Of a stretch of 64,000 nt of DNA, positions 59,717-64,000 are shown one piece after another. Numbering within the stretch: the first letter of the stretch is position 1; each line of letters starts with the position of its first letter. Made by a program: the position numbers and the translations under genes. The stretch is from NCBI RefSeq assembly GCF_000518185.1, contig NZ_JADC01000010.1, forward strand, positions 124,001 to 188,000, in the 5' to 3' direction. Origin of the DNA: Bartonella clarridgeiae ATCC 51734. Lineage in GTDB: Bacteria; Pseudomonadota; Alphaproteobacteria; Rhizobiales; Rhizobiaceae. The notes beneath the pieces were generated by a model. The model saw nothing but the letters and a program-made list of their open reading frames with translations, was not told the DNA's origin and did no database searches.

Positions 59717-60704
59717 AAAAGCACTGTCCTTAACAAAAAGCTTTTAAATAGATCCCTCCTTAAATCTTAATTATTGGTTTCTATTTGGCTTGTTTTTTCT
59801 TGAATTGGTTACACTAATTCTTCTATTATATCTACCTCAGTGTTGTATCTATTGCATTTATTAATTCTTAAAAGGACACGTCTTCCTATCTCTTTAATAC
59901 ACACTTTGTTACAGTCTATTTCAAGCCATTAACCAAACAAAGTTGAATAATAAATTGATTATAAACACGATTACAAATTATAAATAAGGAATTATTTTCA
60001 GTAATCTTCATCAAATTACTAGACACAGATTTTAATAATAAATTTTAAGAAATTTTGTATCCTGCAATATAAACAACAGAAGCATTATCTTTGGTTATTA
60101 TAATTTATTAAACGAAAAATTCCCGAATTAAATACAGTTAAATCAGTGTAGCAATTATTTTTTTTCAATTTTCTCCTATAAAATACATATACCATAAGAA
60201 GAACAACTCTCTGAAATCTCTAAACTTTCAACATTAATATGCATTGCATTTATACTAAGATAATGGTAATCTTAAACAGATTTTTTACTACAATTCTCTG
60301 ACTTTAATTATATTTTAATAATTAGAGAGAATGTATTTGTAATTTGAATATAAAATTCTTAAATTACTTCTATCACAGTAAGTATTTCTTTCTGCCTATT
60401 TTTCCTATTAAGTTTTTGTATACTACTCAATTCTTTTATTAAAAGAAAGTAAACCAAAAATTTCACAGTGCAAAAAATCAAAAATTTTTATTGTAAAACA
60501 ACATTATTGTAATAATAAAAATTCTAAATTTATAATATATTCTAATACAGAATATATATAATAACAATTATTCTTAAATTATAATAAATAAAAATATTTA
60601 AATAATTACATAAAATTTCATGATTTATTATTAATATGTTTTTAATAATAATTTTAATGACATATAATAATAATTATGATAAAATTAAAGCAGTTTTAAA
60701 AATA

Positions 60705-60720
60705 GAGGGGGGGTTTTTTT
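60705..60720 (+). promoter_or_regulatory. Homopolymeric ribosome binding site leader (G7 then T7)
   Basis: The bases before the amidase ATG are AGAGGGGGGG followed by seven T. The G run provides the Shine-Dalgarno sequence and the T run sets the spacing to the start codon. Slippage in either tract would change translation initiation. Confidence 0.55.
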
Positions 60721-61503
60721 ATGTATAAAATTGATTATAATAGCTACCGTAACGTAAAAGGCTTTAATAGTCGAGTTCGTTTTCTAGTAATGCATTACAC
60801 TGCAGCTAACTTTAAATCATCTGTTACAACTCTTACAGGACCTTCAGTCAGCGCCCACTATCTTGTTCCTGATCCTTCAGAAAAAACATATATTGAAGCA
60901 GGTTTTAAAGATATGCATATTTTTAATCTAGTTGATGAAAATGAACGTGCATGGCATGCTGGTGTTAGTTCATGGGCTGGACGTAGCAATCTAAATGATA
61001 CAGCTATTGGAATTGAAATCATCAATCTAGCAAGCAATAATAACGGGCAATTGATATTTCCACCTTTTCATCCAAAGCAAGTTGATGCAATTAAAGAACT
61101 TGCATTCAATATTCTTCAACGTTACCCGAGTATTACACCAACTAATGTTGTTGGCCATAATGATATTTCTCCTGGAAGAAAAGTCGATCCAGGTGCAGCT
61201 TTTCCATGGAAAGAACTTTATGATGCAGGTATAGGGGCATGGTATGATGTGGCTAAAAAGGATAATTATGAAAAAGAATTTTCTAAAAATCCTTCATCCT
61301 TTGAAAAAGCAAAAAAAGAAGTCGTTTCTAAACTAAAAAAATATGGATACGATACTTCGGGTGCGGATACTGGAAATGGATATAAAAATTTGATTATGGC
61401 GTTTCAGCTTCATTTTCGTCAAAATAATTATAATGGAGTTTTAGATATTGAAACGGCAGCAATTATTTATGCATTAGTTGAAAAATACTTTCCGTCAAAA
61501 TAA
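60721..61503 (+). CDS. N-acetylmuramoyl-L-alanine amidase with peptidoglycan-binding domain
   Basis: 260 residues. An Amidase_2 domain (about 15-175) cleaves the bond between MurNAc and L-Ala. Zinc ligands are His in LVMHYTA, His in VVGHNDISPG and Asp in RKVDPGAAFPW; AIGIEIIN is the conserved core strand. A C-terminal PG_binding_1-like domain (200-255) follows, with AFQLHFRQNNYNGVLD. No signal peptide is visible, so it is either cytoplasmic (AmpD-like recycling), phage-derived, or exported another way. It stands alone in AT-rich DNA. Confidence 0.88.
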   Translation: MYKIDYNSYRNVKGFNSRVRFLVMHYTAANFKSSVTTLTGPSVSAHYLVPDPSEKTYIEAGFKDMHIFNLVDENERAWHAGVSSWAGRSNLNDTAIGIEIINLASNNNGQLIFPPFHPKQVDAIKELAFNILQRYPSITPTNVVGHNDISPGRKVDPGAAFPWKELYDAGIGAWYDVAKKDNYEKEFSKNPSSFEKAKKEVVSKLKKYGYDTSGADTGNGYKNLIMAFQLHFRQNNYNGVLDIETAAIIYALVEKYFPSK

Positions 61504-62119
61504 TTTAGCTCGATTTTAATTAAAATATGCAAAATTATTATAGAAGTAATTTTCTACCTTTATAAAGGCACAAGCTATACTAACTAAAGTTTAAAATATT
61601 TCATGCATTTTTTTGAGTAATAAAATTTATTACAGCTAAAATCTAGAATAAATAAGAGGTAAAAGTTTCCTCCGAATCCTTTTACCTCTAAAAGAGTAGA
61701 AAATTTCATCTAATTTTAGAGTAAATCCTCCAAAAGGGGAAAAAAGTCTATAAAATTATTAATATACAAGTACAAGATTCATTCGGATTGTATTATCAGG
61801 TTAAATTAAAATTTTTGCCATATTTATGATTTCATTTAGAATTGAATAAATTTTTTCTTCAGACTTTTATGACTAAAAAATTAAACAAAGCCATCTACAA
61901 ATAATTAAAAGTACTCCTATTTCCCATTAGATTTCCCACAAAATTATTTTCTCAAAAATATTAACTCTTACGCTAGTTTTGTTATCGACTTTTAACAATA
62001 AGCAATAGAAGCTAAGTCTTTACCTCTTTCAGTTTGGCATTATCAATTTAATCAACTTATAATTAATATTATCAAGAATCAATTTATAATGCATTTCAAC
62101 TTTTATTTTGAATTCAGTA
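61504..62119. other. Gene-free stretch after the amidase
   Basis: AT-rich DNA. An imperfect inverted repeat AAGAGGTAAAAG ... CTTTTACCTCTAAAAG near 61650-61695 could act as a transcription terminator for the amidase gene. Nothing else supported. Confidence 0.4.
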
Positions 62120-62614
62120 TTATTTCTCAAAGAGATGTGGGTTTTCAAAAGCAAGATTTTGACGCGCTTTTTGTAATCGTTGAATAATTTCATCAATTTT
62201 GGACGAAGAATAAGACGATTCTTGATTATCAGTTAATGAATGTTGTCTCCCCTCACCTTCATAAAAACACTGAATTTGTGATTGGAGAGTTCGTATTTCT
62301 TGAAATAAAAGGCGACTAGTTTCTCTAAAACTATTATTAAGTGAAAAAATTTGATCGGAAATTGACATTAAAATTTGTTTTAAAAAATGCTCATTTTCTT
62401 GACGTTTACGATATTCTAAAACAAGAGCATAACTTATTTCATCTAACTGCTGTTTAGTAACATCAATTTTATGTAATAAATCTGGCGCTCCGCCTATATT
62501 GTCTTTTCTTACTTTTAAAAGCATAGCATGAATATTTAATAGTCTAACTGCAGAATAAGACAAATAATCAACTAACGTAAGTGTATTAGTATAGTGTTTT
62601 TTTTTAACCATCAT
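62120..62614 (-). CDS. Hypothetical protein with coiled-coil character
   Basis: 164 residues, not recognised. No signal peptide. Long amphipathic helices are predicted by eye: LDEISYALVLEYRKRQENEH, then ILMSISDQIFSLNNSF and LFQEIRTLQSQIQ. A Ser-rich linker (about 125-138) leads to a last helix, IDEIIQRLQKARQNLAFENP. Two tandem ATGs start the frame, with AGGT upstream. It lies 140 bases after the lipoprotein gene on the same strand and may share its transcript. Confidence 0.6.
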   Translation of the reverse strand: MMVKKKHYTNTLTLVDYLSYSAVRLLNIHAMLLKVRKDNIGGAPDLLHKIDVTKQQLDEISYALVLEYRKRQENEHFLKQILMSISDQIFSLNNSFRETSRLLFQEIRTLQSQIQCFYEGEGRQHSLTDNQESSYSSSKIDEIIQRLQKARQNLAFENPHLFEK

Positions 62615-62752
62615 AAAGCTACCTAATGATTAATTGTATAGATTTATCCCACTATTCATTTTTAGTCCTATAGAACCATTCTAAAGAAAATGCTAAAAAA
62701 TCTCTTTTCTAATTTATTTATATCCAATTATTATATTTGTTTTTTTTTATAT

Positions 62753-63949
62753 TTAATGATTGGTTAATGGAGATAAGAGGTGCATAGGTGTATAAAGGAT
62801 AAAATCGGTGGTTTTCTTTAAAATATTGCTACCATCAGAAAGAATCGCTTGACTAGGTGATAATTCTGTTCCTTGCATAATTGTTGAAGCTAAAGATCCC
62901 TCTCGAGATAGAGCCATTAATGTTGGTGAAGATGCAAATACATTATGCGTCCCGCCATCAACATTAGATAAATCAAGAATAGCTATTCCATTCTTCCACA
63001 ACATTTCAATATTTGAGCCATCTCCTACACGAGGGTGTCCACCTGTAAGCTTTCTTGAAACAGCAAGCGCTTTATCTTTACGAGATACCAAAATAGCTGT
63101 TGGTTGAGGTAATTGTTTAATATCATTAAGTTGACGTTCAAATACATCAAGATCAATATCCGGCGCTGCCATTAAAAAACTTGTAATGCGATGAATTAGC
63201 TTGTATTTTCCTTGTAATGCTAGAGTTCTAAATGCTTCCATCGTAACAAGATTGCCCATAGAATGCGCAATAATTGAGACGTGATCAGCATTTGTTTCAC
63301 TGATAGTTATCAGAAGTTCTATCAATCCATCACGTGCAAAATTGGCGCTATCACGATCATAAATATAAAGAGGTATTGCACCAGCCGAAGGCCATGAATA
63401 GTGTACATTAACAACATTCAAAGAATAATCGTAAGCAAATTGAGCTGTACGAAACGTACCGTCTGCAAAATTATTATTGTAACCATGAATAAAAAGGAAA
63501 ATTTCTTTTTTTCCTTTTGGCTTTTTTGCTAACGCAATATTTAATTGCTGTTTAAACTGCTCCTTATTCTCATATTTTTGCAAAGCGACTGCTGCAAAAT
63601 ATTTATCATGACTCGGTTTATAAGCATTTGTCTCAACTACACCTTTAACATGTTTTTGAGGAATTCCTACATCAACGCGGTTGTAGTGTACTTTATTTGA
63701 CCGTTCTGCTCCATAAGGCTGAGAATAATTATCCTGCATCATACGACTTGTAGCAACATACACTGGGATAATAGCTTTCGGAGGAATTGGTTTTTCAACT
63801 TTTCGTTGTACAGCAACCATAGACGGTGTTGCATGTATTCCATGCCAAAGTACAGCACGCGACCCATCACATGCAACTAATAAAGTAATGCAAATAAAAA
63901 ATACTAAATATTTAAAAAACACAACACTTTTCACTACGATACTACCCAA
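62753..63949 (-). CDS. Alpha/beta-hydrolase lipoprotein (DUF900 family)
   Basis: 398-residue predicted lipoprotein: hydrophobic signal with lipobox LLVAC (C27 if the TTG at 63949 is used). The alpha/beta-hydrolase fold of the DUF900 group starts near residue 140 with IFLFIHGYNNNFADGTFRTAQ. The nucleophile is in IIAHSMGNLVTMEAFR. MAAPDIDLDVFERQL and a late VDGGTHN carry likely Asp and His. Start uncertain: TTG at 63949 or GTG at 63934. Substrate unknown; probably acts in the envelope. Confidence 0.82.
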   Translation of the reverse strand: MGSIVVKSVVFFKYLVFFICITLLVACDGSRAVLWHGIHATPSMVAVQRKVEKPIPPKAIIPVYVATSRMMQDNYSQPYGAERSNKVHYNRVDVGIPQKHVKGVVETNAYKPSHDKYFAAVALQKYENKEQFKQQLNIALAKKPKGKKEIFLFIHGYNNNFADGTFRTAQFAYDYSLNVVNVHYSWPSAGAIPLYIYDRDSANFARDGLIELLITISETNADHVSIIAHSMGNLVTMEAFRTLALQGKYKLIHRITSFLMAAPDIDLDVFERQLNDIKQLPQPTAILVSRKDKALAVSRKLTGGHPRVGDGSNIEMLWKNGIAILDLSNVDGGTHNVFASSPTLMALSREGSLASTIMQGTELSPSQAILSDGSNILKKTTDFILYTPMHLLSPLTNH

Positions 63950-64000
63950 TCTTATTAAATTAAAAAAGAGCTCATATTTCGTACCTATAGTAATAACAGA

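Larger units (their letters stand above)
59416..60720. other. 1.3 kb gene-free stretch before the amidase gene
   Basis: Extremely AT-rich, with one decayed coding fragment (59585-59716, minus) and no other feature I can support. The last 400 bases contain almost only A and T up to the G7T7 leader of the amidase. Confidence 0.5.

Overview
This is a strongly AT-rich alphaproteobacterial chromosome segment. The gene content and order point to the Hyphomicrobiales, most likely Bartonella or a close relative. The supporting features are a winged-helix LexA of the alphaproteobacterial type, phosphatidylcholine synthase (Pcs), a SufBCDS-SufT operon led by a second cysteine desulfurase, the runs gatCA / ruvX and pyrB-pyrC-plsY-dprA-topA-rnr, accBC beside a DsbA-like protein, and many decaying genes in long gene-free stretches. 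The genus call is an inference from gene content; no search was run.

Layout. 1-2.2 kb: rimO (cut by the window edge) and lexA, both on the minus strand. 2.9-13.6 kb: tRNA-Lys, the lipoprotein RlpA, a D-alanyl-D-alanine carboxypeptidase-like protein with altered active-site motifs, then tmk-holB-metG-tatD-MBL hydrolase as one plus-strand run, then pcs, a UbiH-type hydroxylase and two small secreted or membrane proteins. 13.9-14.9 kb: tRNA-Ser(TGA) followed by about 0.9 kb of decayed prophage-like DNA that ends in a second copy of the tRNA 3' end. 15-21.6 kb: the minus-strand Fe-S assembly operon (cysteine desulfurase, sufB, sufC, sufD, sufS, sufT). 21.8-24.8 kb: two alpha/beta hydrolases, a frameshifted hypothetical gene and a double cold-shock protein. 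25-30 kb: a complete branched-chain amino-acid type ABC transporter (livJ-H-M-G-F). 31.3-35.4 kb: gatA/gatC, ruvX and an AidB-like acyl-CoA dehydrogenase. 35.5-44.8 kb: pyrB, pyrC-like, plsY, dprA, topA and rnr, tightly packed. 45.4-50.7 kb: an MFS transporter, rpmG (L33), a wrecked class I fumarase, a thermonuclease-like protein and a uracil-DNA glycosylase family protein. 51.1-59.4 kb: an isolated cobT, dusA, tRNA-Thr, accC-accB, a DsbA-like protein and glpD. 60.7-64 kb: an N-acetylmuramoyl-L-alanine amidase, a coiled-coil hypothetical protein and an alpha/beta-hydrolase lipoprotein.

How it fits together. Most genes are housekeeping: translation (metG, gatCA, rimO, dusA, rpmG, tRNAs), replication and repair (holB, topA, dprA, lexA, a UDG), Fe-S assembly, phospholipid synthesis (pcs, plsY, accBC), pyrimidine synthesis, amino-acid uptake and the cell envelope. 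Against this, the window shows erosion. A fumarase gene has many frameshifts and stops, prophage lysis-type genes are broken at a tRNA, a conserved-looking gene has a one-base frameshift, and several gene-free stretches contain coding-like frames broken by single stops. Some retained proteins have lost canonical catalytic residues (the DD-carboxypeptidase-like protein, the PyrC-like protein, the AidB-like protein). This is what a reducing genome of a host-restricted bacterium would look like. No CRISPR array, rRNA operon or intact insertion sequence was seen, and I found no convincing novel multi-gene system. The best leads are the tRNA-Ser element, the PepSY-like/glycine-zipper gene pair, and the homopolymer tracts in accC and before the amidase.
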